From contig NC_081182.1 of assembly GCF_029867415.1 (NCBI RefSeq), positions 44,780,535 to 44,844,534 on the forward strand: a stretch of 64,000 nucleotides of DNA. The letters are read 5' to 3'. Position numbers and translations under genes: made by a program. This document shows, piece by piece, positions 49,109-61,334 of the stretch. Source of the stretch: Vicia villosa (Eukaryota > Streptophyta > Magnoliopsida > Fabales > Fabaceae). The notes below the pieces were generated by a model that made no database searches, was not told the DNA's origin, and was given only the letters and a program-made list of their open reading frames with translations. Within the stretch, counting starts at the first letter, position 1; every line of letters begins with the position of its first letter.

Positions 49109-49873
49109 TGTTACCCTAGGATTTCGACTTATTAAATAATGGTGAATAATCCCTGAAACAGGTGAGATTATTAAAGAAGCTAAAGAGAAAAGTCTGACTA
49201 AAAGGTCTTGTTTAGTCAAAGCTGACGTTCGACTATTTATAAATCATCATGGCCAAGGTTCGACTGGAATTAGTCAAAATGCATGTTCGACTAGAACAAA
49301 CAGAAAAAAACTTAGACGTTTTGTTTAAGTATAGTCCTGAAGTCGGAAGGCATCAGAAGTTAAGAGGCAGTTTCAAGCAGTTTTCTGGCAGTTTTCACAG
49401 GACGCGTGGAGGTCTCACAGTTGAAGATCTTGCATGTCGAAGACACGTGTTGACTGATAATCAGTCGACCGTTAGTAGTAGTTATTTTATTTTTCCTATT
49501 TAAGCAAGTTCAATAGGAACAGTTTAGGGTCCGCATTTTCTACAAAACACAAGTAAACTCAAATCTCTGTGCAATAATGAGTGACGAGTGCAACTTTGGA
49601 ATGTACGTATGGTACCAGTTTGATTTATGCAATCATTTTACGTTAAATCTCATTTTCAGTGCACATTTACTGCTCTTTTACTGCTTTTATTTACTTTAAA
49701 GCCTTTAATTTTAGTGTTTACTTTTACTTTAAAGTTATTGCTGCATTTAATACAAACCAGATACACGTAATAAACAAATTAAAGCAATTAGTCCTGGAAT
49801 ATTCTAGTTGATTCCGCAAAAGTAACCTTTAAAAAGGAAACTAGCGCTTGTTTACCATTTTTCTGGGTAAACA
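49109..49873 (+). repeat. Element A 3' LTR (765 bp)
   Basis: Pairs with 26454-27220. Ends GGGTAAACA and is followed by CAACT, the likely right target duplication. Confidence 0.92.
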
Positions 49874-52350
49874 CAACTGCAACTACATTTCAGAACCTCC
49901 AATGGAGAAGGAGAAAAGTTTTATTTGGGCTTCCCATGTATTGATATGTTTTTCTCTTATATGTAACGTTCATGCGTTTTTGGGTCTTTTACCCATATCA
50001 TCAATGAAACTAACCAAACTGAAAAAGTTCCTCCCCTGTTCACCATCATGCAAACCTCGTGTATTTAAACATAGAAGTTTTGAGTTGGGGTTCATGGAAC
50101 ATCCTAATCGTATGTTTCGTTCTTCTCTTTCCACCAACAGTGATTCTTATATTAGTTGGTTGCACGTAATACAAAAGAAGAAAGAACATACTTGGAAAGA
50201 TCAAGGTGATTTTGATTTGATCCAACTATCAAAAACTGGACCTAGGTATACCCCTACATGCTTATAACTGCCATATGTTTTTGGGATTCTTCGGCTAATA
50301 ATTTCCATTTACCATGTGGGATGGTCACTCCAACTCTTTTCAATATTTCTACTATTATTGGTCTCTGACCAACCGGGGAAACTTTCAACCCCTCTCTTAA
50401 GCACCAGATCAAACCTAATTCTACTTTTGCAATACTAGCTTCACCAACTACATAAAAGACGATCATGACAATACTGAGAAAGTCTCCGACTGTGAGCACA
50501 TTACTTTCCTCACTCTCTAGCTATCCCATTTCATTTTTTGTTCTAGCTCCGTCCAAGTAGCCAAGAAATTTATACCTCTTGCAATTCAACTTCATGAGAA
50601 AAAAGGATGTCTGTCTTAGTAAACTGATCTTAGGCCGCCTTTATGAGTCTTTAGAAATTGTTTCTCATGACTTCAAAGCATGAACAATCCCTAGGGAAAA
50701 CTTCTTGGTTTCTGGCCCTATCTAGCATTTACAGCTTTGGCTTAACGCCATTTTTGATCCCTTTCTAAACACTAGCATTTCGTCTAATTTGGAAAAACGA
50801 GTCGAAGGTATAAAGCTCGATTCTCTGACCCCGGCTGACATTAATTCTTAGACTAAAAATACTTTTGAAAAGTGTTTCTTCCTTCTTATGAATGGTACAA
50901 AAATTTTCTCTACTATGGAACCATTTGACAGTCGAAGCTACGGACCAGAGTAGTTCAGAAGAACATTTCTAGCCTCTTCACCTGGTAACCAAATTGAAGT
51001 TCTTGATATTCTGACGAAATTCTTCAAACCCACTATCTTATCGACTAGAATTTCAACTGCGAAAGCTGACTTTGGGCTTGTCGTATACAAACCAAATTTG
51101 GTAGTCAAACAATTTGGCTTGAGTCAATTCCTGTCAAAATCCCTTTTCACCAAAGAGGTTGGAATCTGTCTGGCTACTGATACGACAATTGAGGCATATT
51201 ATAAGGAGTGTTTAGAAAAAGTCATCAATTTAAACCCTTTCAAATTCGAAACTTCTTTTCACTACACCAAGGAATTTGAAGATTGGTGGTCTGCCTTTTA
51301 CAAACATTTTGTTGTGGATTCTTCAACTCTACTTAAACATCTAACAAATGCTTTTTCCTGTCTGCAGAATAAAAAGAAGAAAAATCGAGATACACACATC
51401 AAGGAAATTCGAGCTTTTCAAACTTTCTTCAAAACTACGTATAATCTCCATGATCTTAGTCGAACTATTTATGATGCGGCTTCCGCTTTAAAACAAAAAA
51501 TGATAGACAAATTTCTAAAACTTAATTTTCCTCCTTACATAAAAGAGAAGTATGATTTTGCTTTAAAATTTCATCTCCCCAAATTTCCACCACTATCAAC
51601 TTGTGAATTTGACTTAACTTTTTTGCCCCAACTTCCAACTTGGCACCCTTTATGGATCTTTAATGGCCTTAGAAATTAATTTAAAAAACCTGCTTAAAGA
51701 ATAGTTTTGACTAAGTATTTTACATATAATTATCCACAGCCTTTAAGACTTGATCTCGACCACGTCCAAATGACATCCAAATTACATCCACCAATTTAGC
51801 CAGTGAGATAAAGAGACTCTTAAGAACCCATTAACTTCTCTTTATGTTTCACCTATTTACTTGTGTCGAAGCTCTGCAGCTCTACCTCTTTGCCCCAAAA
51901 AGTCACAAAAGAAGGTAGTCAAAGCAATCAACGATGGTAAAGAATTCAACCAATCAAAAGAAACAAAACAAGTACATTCTCTAAACCTTTGCTCTTTCCT
52001 TTAACAATAGATCTTTATTTATCCCTTGTTCATTTTTGTCCTTATTCTCCATACTAAAAAAAGAGGAAGTGGTTTTACTATTGCCACATCTACTCAAAAG
52101 AAGACACAGAAAGACAAAGTACATGTCTTTCTTGATAGTGAAGAAACACAAGTTTAACCCACTCTCTGATTTTCCTCTATTTCCTTATCTTCACTCATTA
52201 TTATACTAATAATTATAAATGCTTTAGTCTGAATAAAGAATTCAAGAAGAAAATAAAGAAGTTGAAGTCACTGATGAGAATGACGAGAGTGGTGAAAGTG
52301 AGGTTTCCACTCGACCCATACCTCCCAAATATCGGAGTAACTGTCAAAAG
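49874..52350 (+). pseudogene. Main part of the older PMD gene, decayed
   Basis: Plus-strand sequence aligns with the PMD exon of element A. SFIWASHVLICFSLICNVHA matches its AIIWQHQMLIPFQITDRLMA. NNFHLPCGMVTPTLFNIS matches NTFHFPCGMMTPTLFDVA. The longest open part, 51098-51679, continues past VVKQFGLSQFLSKSLF with FHYTKEFEDWWSAFYKHF. It retains a segment ([16 protein letters not shown], 50610-50660) that element A has lost. Weak candidates for the later linker exons follow to about 52350. Multiple stops and frameshifts show it is dead. It is probably the antisense gene of an older, related element whose LTR edge is at 25915. Confidence 0.75.
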
Positions 52351-53107
52351 ATAAGGAATCTAAAAGTACTTATGTATTTCTTTCGGTGAAGATCTTTTGA
52401 AGATTTTATAATGTTAAAATAAAATGAAATCTATGCATATTTTGAAGAATTTACATCAGAGAAAACCTATCCACAGTTATAGACATCATTTTGAGTTCTG
52501 TTATAGATTCAGAAACATGATTCCCACAAATGTGAAAACAGATATTTAATGAGAAAAGCTTTTAAGAGGAAAAATTTTTTATCAGGATTTCTAGTAAGAA
52601 CAAGTTGGTGAATACGAATAATTTCTAATAAGAACACATGAAAATAAAGATGAAAAGTTTACTTATCAACTCAAAAAGCTAATCTTCTAAAAAGATAAAG
52701 AAAAATGAATTAACCAATCAACATATAATTCAGATGGCATGTAAGCAGCCTTGTGGACAATGTAACAGTCACGTAAAGCATTTTTAACCAAAAAAAGACA
52801 ATGCATAAGAGATAAGAGTGCTAAGCTTTAAAATGGAAGAGACAAATTTAAGAAAAGAAAAGTTAAGTTAAAAGGCCTCAAAACTATACTCCTATATACA
52901 TGCTGCTTTCACATGGCCATAGATCATCCAATTGACTCAAAATACAAGTTATCATGACACATTCCTTTACATCACTACACACAGAAATAGTTACGGAGTT
53001 TACCCCAAAATCAAAATTCCAAGTTGGCTTCTTGTATCTCATTTCCGTCCATACAACCCTTCAAAAGCGACTAGCAGCAGCAACATCAAACATATATGAA
53101 ACTGTAA
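52351..53107. other. Spacer and probable 3' UTR of RIN13-like copy 2
   Basis: AT-rich with no supported frame. The part next to 53108 probably is the 3' untranslated region of the minus-strand gene. Confidence 0.35.
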
Positions 53108-54009
53108 TTAGTGAGCCTCTTCTTCCGTCAAACGTTTATACTCATTCCTTTCCTCCTCCCAGTCATTATTAGCATCACAGTGTGGAGGTGAGTCCGACTT
53201 ATCTGAAGACCGAGTCCAGTACTTACATGGAGCAACTGAATCACATACATAGCAGTAACACTGTATTTCAAATTCAACCAAAGTGATTATTAATTCAAAG
53301 ACAATGTACATAATACATATGAATAAACAAAACAACATAACAGACACTCTCGTCCCGTCATTATACCTTTTCACAAGAACTCTCATGAGGTGTAGTAGTA
53401 AACGGAAATTTAACACATAGATGTCTTGCATGTGGATAATCTCTACAAGCTACCTGCAAATTCCTCAAAAAAAATTGAATCGTCATAACTCAGCATAACT
53501 CAAAATAACGTTTGAGAATAACCAATCCATTTGAATTCAAAACTGAGATTAATAAAGACAATAATTAACCTTAAATACAGTTTTAGTTCTATAGTTATTT
53601 GGAACTGTTTTTTTTTTAGGTTTGATACTTACTTTACATACACACATTACAAAACTACAAAATTGAAACCTAGTAAAAAGACAACCTAATCCTAAACAAC
53701 TGAAACCTAGTAAACAGCAAAAAAAAAAAAAAAACATGTTTTGTAGGGAGAAAGAGAGATATTTACCTCACCCTTTTCAGCAACAATAGATATATCAGAG
53801 GTATCATCATCATTTTTCTTGTTCTCCAGTGAAAGCTTCGATAAGTCAATGGATTCAAATGGGTCAAAATCCAAGATAAAACATTCCTCGGTTTCCTCAT
53901 AACGTTTCACATCTTCTTTCCTTTTGAGACAAACCACTGGCCTGATTGGGGTTTCCGCCAAGGGTGAAGAAAGGTTGGAACTTTTGCTACACTCTTTCTC
54001 TTCTGCCAT
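53108..54009 (-). CDS. RIN13-like small protein, copy 2 (three exons)
   Basis: Minus-strand exons 54009-53767, 53453-53367 and 53260-53108 join in frame to give 160 residues. The start is MAEEKECSK; an upstream in-frame Met at 54087 exists but precedes a region unlike copy 1. It shares with copy 1 RPVVCLKRKEDVKRYEETEE, CFILDFDP, RDYPHARHLC and the cysteine block CYCYVCDSVAPC. Exon 2 is 87 bp in both genes. The C-terminus is longer and acidic (DWEEERNEYKRLTEEEAH). The cysteine block resembles RPM1-interacting protein 13-type proteins; biochemical role unknown. The two genes look like a tandem duplicate now separated by the nested insertions. Confidence 0.72.
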
Positions 54010-54240
54010 GGTTTTGTTCTTCGTGTCTGGTTGGAACCAAGAAATGAAAGTATCAACAACGGAACTAAAGCGAAAATTGAATTCCAATTTTGGAATGAAA
54101 TTGCGATTGCAAAACCTTTCGCGTTCGCTGAATAATACGGCATCGTTTCGTCGCGATTTTGATTAAGTTTTGTATTTGGCCCAAGAATGAAAATGTTTGA
54201 AAGTTTTAAAAGCCCAGAGGAAACGGCAGTTACCCTGTCA
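54010..54240 (-). promoter_or_regulatory. 5' region of RIN13-like copy 2
   Basis: Upstream DNA with GC content higher than its surroundings (CGAAACGATGCCG near 54130). No TATA box assigned. Confidence 0.3.
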
Positions 54241-54244
54241 AGGG

Positions 54245-54425
54245 AAAATTTTAATTTATCTCCTTTATTTTCAAAAACAAGAATTAAAATTTTCTTTTGA
54301 ATTGCCGTTAAAATTCTTTTTTATTTATTTTAGATTTTAATTAAAAAAAACCTTTAAATTTTCAAAATTCTACTTAAATCTCGTATCCTTTTATTAAACC
54401 ATACATAAAATGATTTATTTTTTTA
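54245..54425 (+). repeat. Direct repeat, copy 1
   Basis: From TTTTAATTTATCTCCTT to about ACCATACATAAAATG it matches 56125-56335 in the same orientation, including TTCTACTTAAATCTCGTATCC. Both lack coding frames. Confidence 0.7.
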
Positions 54426-54540
54426 TCAAACCAAATTCAAAATGATGAGTACATTTTTTCCATCGAAATTCTTTGTTTTATATTGTTATCCATTTTGTAT
54501 TATTATTTTTATTATTTTAAGATGTTTCTAGTAAATTGAT

Positions 54541-54700
54541 AGAAAATTAATTAATATAAACAAATTTTAAAATAAATATTTTAGGCCTAAGCCAATATGC
54601 ATTTTCTCCTTTGCAATCAACAAACATGTGTGAGCCATATAAACATTAACCTTGTTTAAAGAGAGACCAATGTGGGGCTTACTTTCCATACTAAAGAGAA
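54541..54700. repeat. Inverted repeat arm (left)
   Basis: AATTAATTAATATAAACAAA, then ATATTTTAGGCCTAAGCC, then AAACATGTGTGA match the reverse complement of 55530-55690 with a few differences. Confidence 0.7.
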
Positions 54701-55084
54701 ATTTAACATCTTGTTTACCAGACCCTCCAGTCCCGTATGCCTCCACGTTTATAAAAGCTCCTACTGTGTTGTGCCACTTATTTGTCTTCATGAACCTATG
54801 TGAACTCTTAAGAAACAACACGTCATTAGCTTCCATGCACATGGTAAAATCTCAAAAGATAAAAAAGAATATTGGGGTTTTGCAGCGAAATGGATTTAGT
54901 TGGTGGTTCCTGTTATTGCCGCCATTGTTGCAATTTCTATGTCATTCAAAACTTTTCTACAGTTTCACTCTTTGGAGTATCAAATAGAGTATATTATTTA
55001 ATCTCAATTCACTTTTTACATTTCATGTTGATGTTTTTTTTTATCTTTAATCTCTATGCATTATGGAGTTTTTCATGTTTTCAT

Positions 55085-55455
55085 TTAAATCTCTCAGGCA
55101 GCCAATTCTAATGCTGAGTGGGCAATGAGCCTTGATGATGGCATGAGTTCAATTTTGCAGTGGCCATCTTTCTTGGTCCTATCTATATCTCATTGGGCCA
55201 TCAGGCCATGTAAAGCAAATTGTGGTTGCTAAGTTTTGTACAAAGCTAAGTATATGAGCCTACCTCATGTTACAGCCGAACTGCATTGCATTTATACCTT
55301 TCTCTATGAGATGGACGCTTCTGCCCATGTTCCTATGGTTTTATGTGATAATCGAAGTGTTGTAGATCTGGCCCATAACCCAGTTCATTACACACACTAA
55401 ACACAATATTTTTTAAGTGACAAGTTCAACGTATCTGAGCTTGAATTATAGAGTT
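55085..55455 (+). pseudogene. Ty1/copia RNase H fragment
   Basis: Pieces in shifting frames: SNAEWAMSLDDGMSS, then AKYMSLPHVTAELHCIYTFL, then VLCDNRSVVDLAHNPVHYTH. This is the C-terminal RNase H of a copia polyprotein, with the catalytic-type Asp in CDN. No integrase or reverse transcriptase is adjacent. It lies between inverted repeat arms. Confidence 0.75.
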
Positions 55456-55529
55456 CAAACATTAAGTAGAAACAAATTGATACAGTGAATGGTTAACAAG
55501 AAGATGGTTTGAAAAGAGATGACTTGTTT

Positions 55530-55690
55530 TTGCATGGAAAGCAAGTCCCACACTGTTTAACAAAATTAGTGTTTGTATAGATCACACATGTTTGAAATAT
55601 TGACTTGTATGTGCAAAAAGGTTGAATCTAATGGGCTTAGGCCCAAAATATTCATTTTAAAGTTTGTTTGTATTAATTAATTTCTTAACA
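55530..55690. repeat. Inverted repeat arm (right)
   Basis: Reverse-complement partner of 54541-54700, about 160 bp. It follows the copia RNase H fragment, so it may be the start of that element's 3' LTR. Confidence 0.7.
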
Positions 55691-56041
55691 ATTTAATAAA
55701 AAACCTTTTGAAATTAAAAATGATTAATTAATTCTTTAAAAAATAAATATCTTACTCATTAATGCCAAGTCACTAAAAATAATATTTTTTATTCCAATCA
55801 TCACTGTCACATATACAAAAAGACTAGAATAGTTTATTTTGTAATAGGAGAACCAATAGTTTAAAACGCTCAAACTACGAGAACCAAAAATGCATTTAAG
55901 TCAAAATTGTTTCAATTCTACGCTAATTTGTATTGGTAAGAGTTTTTTTAATAATTCAAGTGTTGTAACCAGTTAACACGGGGTATAACCAGTTACCAAC
56001 ATCAAAATAAGTTAAATAAGTTAAAGAAAAAGTGCTTTAAG

Positions 56042-56120
56042 ATGGAGGAGAAGGAAACAATCAACGATTATGTGACGAGAATTATTCAATTGATGAACCA
56101 AATCAAGGCATGTGAATGCT
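56042..56120 (+). pseudogene. Ty1/copia gag fragment
   Basis: The peptide MEEKETINDYVTRIIQLMNQ followed by IKAC is a conserved copia gag segment. It is about 26 residues long and isolated. Confidence 0.6.
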
Positions 56121-56124
56121 TTTT

Positions 56125-56335
56125 TAATTTATCTCCTTCATTTTTGAAAACACTTACAAAATTTCATTTGAATGGTTTTATTTACGGAATTTTTCTTTTG
56201 AATAGCCGTTAAATTCTTTTTTATATATTTTAGATTTTTTTAAAATAAAATATAGCCTTTAAATTACTCAAAATTTTAAATTTTCAAAACTCTACTTAAA
56301 TCTCGTATTCCTTTATCAAAGCAAACTCAACATAA
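56125..56335 (+). repeat. Direct repeat, copy 2
   Basis: Second copy of 54245-54425, with an extra AT-rich stretch inside. The two copies bracket the copia fragments. Confidence 0.7.
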
Positions 56336-56630
56336 TTACATTTTAATTTTTTTAAAAGATTATTTACTATGCTTGTCAATGTAATTTTGTTTTATATTGG
56401 ATAGAGTTAGATATGTGTTCACTGTGTGGATGCGTGTGGTCAATCTAAGAGCATTTGAGTATTAAAGCAAAAAGGTAGTAACATTGTTATTATCGTGCAT
56501 AGTGTCTTTATGGATATAATTACTATCAAGTTATCATTGGGAACTTCCTCTTTGTATGTAACCAAAATTTATGCTAGTCTCGTGTACATTTCTCGCCTTG
56601 ACCTATGGCTCCACCTCATTGGCTGAAGGA
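56336..56630. other. Intergenic spacer, nothing recognised
   Basis: No frame, repeat or regulatory signal that I can support. Confidence 0.3.
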
Positions 56631-57729
56631 ACTAGGGGTGACAAAACGGGCTGCCCGCCTCGCCTTAAGCCCACCAAGTAAAATAGGCATAAAAATCATG
56701 CCCGCCCGCCAAGGTGGCAGATTGGCGGGTGGCGGGCTTGCCCGCTTAATTTTTTTATTTATTTTTCTTTTATTTTTTTAATAGATTAATAGTCTTTTTT
56801 TACCTTTCAATAAAATTTTGTACTTATTTTTTAAAACAATTTTTTATAAAGCATCTTTTAAACAAATTTTATCTAAAATAACTAGCGGGATACCCGTGCG
56901 TACGCACGGGTACTGGTACGGCACGCGAATTTGTTTTTAATACATAATAAAAATGAAATGAAAGAAAAATCAAATTGTAAAATAAAAAAAATTGATTAAT
57001 ATATTTTTTATTTAGAAGATAAATTAGTAGTATAGTTGTTACTGTTTATTACAGTAATAATTTGTGTCATATATTAAAGTTAGATCAGTAGTAAAGTTGT
57101 TTTGTTTATGTACAATAGTATTATTTTTCACCTTAATGTTTTCACATATTTGAAACAAATTATTGATAAATAAATTTGTTATCCAATATTTAGATTAATA
57201 GTAAAATTGTTTCCATTTATAATAGTTATAATTTTTTCTACATATAATAGAGAAATGAAAATAAAGTGAGAATGACTTAAAAAACAAAGGGTTAATAAAT
57301 TATTTTTTATTTATAGAGAGTGGTGATAAAAAAATATTGTAAAAAGGTAGTAGTTTGTTAAAAACATAAATGGAATGTGTAGAAATAGATATAGTAGTTT
57401 GTTAAAATATTTTTTTATAAAAGTCAATATTTTAATTTTCAATGTGTTTTCAATGTTTGAATACACGCATTTAAAAAAAAAATTATTTTAATCACTTAAA
57501 GAGTGCCCTAAACGCACTGGTTAGCATTTCGCAAATAATATTATTTATAAAAATAATTTGGGTTAATCAAAGATTGTTTCGTATTTTGACATCATTTATA
57601 AAAATATTTGAATCAGTAATATATTTTTTCCCGTATACCAATAAAAATTTGATTCGTAAATTTTTTAATGCGCATAGCATTGTCAAATCAAATGATAAAA
57701 TATAAGCATAATTTGGGTTAATATGATTT

Positions 57730-57836
<107 letters not shown>

Positions 57837-58544
57837 AACATCAACTAAATAATCATTTTATAATTGACATAAATTTTGGTGAAAAAAATTATTAATAAAT
57901 ATATATGTGTTTGATTTAGGTTAGGCAACAACTTTAACTTATCAATTTGCAACTAAAAAGGTGAATTTTTATCACAAAGAGAAAGTGAAACTAACTCTAA
58001 ACATACCCTAGTTTGAAATATCATTACAGCTTCTAACATGTTAATTACTTGAATTACATTCTTACCAAAAAAAAATACTTGAATTACATTAGAGAAAAAT
58101 GGTGCTCATTTACCCCATCTGCAAATTGTTATGTCAGTTTTCCATATCTTTTTAGAGAACATTAAAAAAAATATTAAAAAAAAACTCTCAAGTATTAATT
58201 TTAATCAAAATCAAAGTGATAGTGTAATTCTACTAAATTTTTTATAAAAACAAACGTGGAGTAATATAATTCACTAACCTCTCAGTAAGATGCTTGCAGG
58301 TAAAATCGTTGAAAAAGCAAGAGAGTGGAAAAGAAATTATGGTTTAAGCAAATGCATGTGGAAAAGGAAGAGAGTGGAAAAGAAATTATGGTTTTTCACA
58401 AATGTTTGGCTAATTGCTTGTTAGTTTAAGAATTTTAAGATTTTTACTCTTCATTTTTCATTCTTATATGAATTTCTATATATTTTTTTGAAGTAAAAGT
58501 TTTTCATCAAGAGAAAACAGAAGGAACCGTACAGGAGGGACTAC

Positions 58545-58870
58545 TTCATTTAAAAGATCAAGTATAATTGTAGCTTTCTAAAACTTATCAGGGGAGATTG
58601 TAACTTTCTTAAACTTACTTAAAAGTTCTCTACAGTCTGACACTATAGGGTCAAGTACAATAGAAAAACTTATGGAGTTTATATAATCAACTACACTTAG
58701 TACATCCTGTTATAACACATTGTCCAGTTTCAGCTCCCTTGCAAATTGCAGTCCCGACTTGATGGCTAAAATTTCTTGCTTGCATTGAGAATAATCCCCT
58801 TCTCTCCGTACACAGAGATCTTTCTCGAAAACAACCGGCATCAACTTTTATAACATTGATCTCTTAAGCA
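58545..58870 (-). pseudogene. RNase H-like (RVT_3 type) fragment
   Basis: On the minus strand INVIKVDAGCFRERSLC is followed in another frame by QEILAIKSGLQFARELKLDN and VVDYIN. This matches the pattern of plant RNase H-like domains found in non-LTR elements and host genes. A stop and a frameshift interrupt it. Confidence 0.5.
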
Positions 58871-60081
58871 AGAGGAACCTGCTCTTCAAGCTGCACTGAT
58901 TGATTTCTTCCACCTGCTCTTTAAACTGCAATGATTTTTTCCTAATTCATAACTCTAAATTTGCTTTGTTAAATTCCAGCACACTGTCCAAAGCTTCTTC
59001 GGCCACCAGCTGCGGTTCGAACACTTTCTTCTGAAAGACTCTACACAAGTTTCTAGCCTACTAAGTTCTCCACAGTGTGGTACACAATAGTTGACTGGGT
59101 TATTAGAGTTTAGCCATTGAAGCAAGTGAAGTAAATCTATAATTTAGCCATTGAAGCAACCAGTGAGGTAAATCTATGCCGGTTTGTATTTGGATGCTAA
59201 GAGGGTGAAGAACCATACCAATTTGGCAAAGTCGCAGTGCCTAAAGTGATGTTGGGCAGATTCTGGAGCTAACACTTAAAACAATATTGATGGACCTATT
59301 TCTCAATCACCTGATTCTGTAAACTCTGTTGTCTTGATGACTGCAGCTGAACAGCATAAACTGATGTGTAATAGTTTAAAGATTTGACTAAACCAAATTT
59401 AGGGGAATTTCTTACCATGACTTCATTTGATTTTAACTCCATAAGAATTCTCAAAAAGATTGATATGATTTGTTTCTTCATCCATTTCTTCTTACAAAAC
59501 ATACATAAAATAAAAAACAGAATTGAACATTGAAACATCAGAGTTACCCCTATGTGCTATGATACAACCAGAATTAGAAAAAAATAGACTTTAAAAAAAA
59601 CAGACTGCATAATAACAACAACATCCTACAAATATAATAGATACAGTAGCAACGAAAACTCTATCGCTATCACCTCCTAACTGAAAACACGCACTCACCA
59701 AGATCAGAACAAACATAACTCCGACTGCACTAAGATCAGACCAACCTGTTATCGCACATACTGGAACAAAAAATCCAGACTTCAAATCCAATTCGCAGCT
59801 ACGCCGAAAAACAGATACAACACTCCATACATACCATGACTCATCCTATTTTAAATTGATGTGTAACATGAAAAAATTATTATATTCAAAATGGTCTCCC
59901 TTGTGCAACCATTAAAAGAAATGATGAAGCTTGCAGTAAGATAAATCTAAAATATCCTATTTTTTATAATCGGGCAATGCACTATCAATTAGAAAATGGA
60001 CACTGATTTGCATTTGTCTTTCTTCTACAGCATATCAGTTTTAGTGATTTGCTATTTGACAATATATGTTTTGATTCACTC

Positions 60082-60348
60082 TTACAGTCTTACCAAAACT
60101 GTACACAACCAACTCCACCAAAAAATGCAGAAAAAATGCACAAGGGAGATTATAATTACCCGATTATAGTTTTCAATCCAGCTCTCTTCCTCACATGGTG
60201 ACATCCATTTCAAGATTAGCGACCTATTCTCCATAAACTCCTTACAGGTCTTATCTATAGTCAATGCAGCATTTGAATTTTTCTCAATAATAACTTTGTC
60301 AGCCACATGAAAAGTCAATAAGGAGTAACCCAACATCGTTCTATCCAA
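60082..60348 (-). other. Unrecognised open frame in the Helitron
   Basis: An 88-codon minus-strand frame includes TIDKTCKEFMENRSLILKWM and SPCEEESWIENYN. The first part looks like genuine coding sequence in composition, but I do not recognise the family. The end is hydrophobic and may be intron. Confidence 0.3.
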
Positions 60349-60869
60349 TTAGCATTCTTAACATTATTAAGAGCATCATGCAACTACAACTTAAAGTATC
60401 AACAACTGAAATTGATGTCATAGCTAGAGTAAATAAAAAGTTGTTAATCTAAACTTGTGAAGAAAATTACCTCAGCATCAGCATATGTTGATTGTCTCCT
60501 GATACTACATCGAGAGTATTTAACAGCTGATTTGGAACCATACCACTTAAGCTTCAACTGTTTCCATAATTTCTATAATATGAGTAAGATTCATAAGAGC
60601 AGTATAAATATGAGAAGTTAAGAAGCATAAGTGGTGAATTGGGGAAAAAAAATACCTCAACTCTATCAAACATGTCATCAAGTATCAAAGGCTATCCTCT
60701 GTAATATGTATCTCTTGCCTATTACCAAACACCACCATGTTAAAAACACCTTGAACAACTTCAAAAATCAGAAGCAGAGTTATAGAAAAAGTGAAGACTG
60801 AAATTACCCCAGAATAAAGAGCTTCAAGGGTTTCTTTGCCAACATATTCATCCCAATTTTGGACCTTGT

Positions 60870-61085
60870 TTCTTTCTTTCTGGTCATTTAAAGGAGCATA
60901 AAGACTTTCACTGATTTCCCTGTCAGCATCTTCACATTCACATGCTTTGTATGTGTATGTGCATAACAGAAGTAACGTTGCTCCTGGAAAAGATAGAACA
61001 TATAAAGTTTCCTCAAGAGACAGTTCACCGCTCTCGATTGAATCAGACACAAATAACGCACATAATAGACCATAAACAAAGAATG
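60870..61085 (-). pseudogene. ABCC (MRP-type) transporter fragment
   Basis: The minus-strand peptide FFVYGLLCALFVSDSIESGE, then LSLEETLYVLSFPGATLLLL, then ESLYAPLND resembles the end of the first membrane domain of plant ABCC10-type transporters. Only about 65 residues remain and no nucleotide-binding domain is near. It is a captured exon. Confidence 0.6.
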
Positions 61086-61334
61086 TGAACTAAATTCAAA
61101 ACAACACTGTCAGAATTCAAAACAACAACTCAGAAATTAGAACAATAAATTCAAGCTTACAAAATGAATATTCAACAAAATGTTAACCTGTCAGAAAATC
61201 AAATAACAAAGTCAGAAATCAAAACAACAAAATGATTTTTTAAAACCCTAAATAGAAGAACATTGCATATGGTTATTGAAAACCCTAATTAAAAAAACCT
61301 AACAATAAAAACCTTAAAATGGAATCAAAACCAC

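Larger units (their letters stand above)
26454..49873 (+). mobile_element. Element A: Tat-lineage Ty3/gypsy LTR retrotransposon with an antisense PMD gene
   Basis: LTRs lie at 26454-27220 and 49109-49873, with TG...CA ends. Domain order on the plus strand is gag, protease, reverse transcriptase, RNase H, a second RNase H-like domain and integrase. That double RNase H places it in the Tat (Ogre/Retand-like) lineage. An antisense spliced gene lies between integrase and the 3' LTR. Flanking bases are TAACT on the left and CAACT on the right, an imperfect 5-bp target duplication. Removing element B leaves about 11.9 kb. At least two nonsense codons and a frame change make this copy defective. Confidence 0.9.

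Noticed and set aside
53707..54087. Longer N-terminus for RIN13-like copy 2 starting at 54087
   Set aside because: The extra residues have no counterpart in copy 1 and the Met at 54009 fits the shared exon plan better.
60082..61050. A single complete transporter gene in the Helitron
   Set aside because: Only one ABCC exon-like block is present; no ATP-binding motifs follow.
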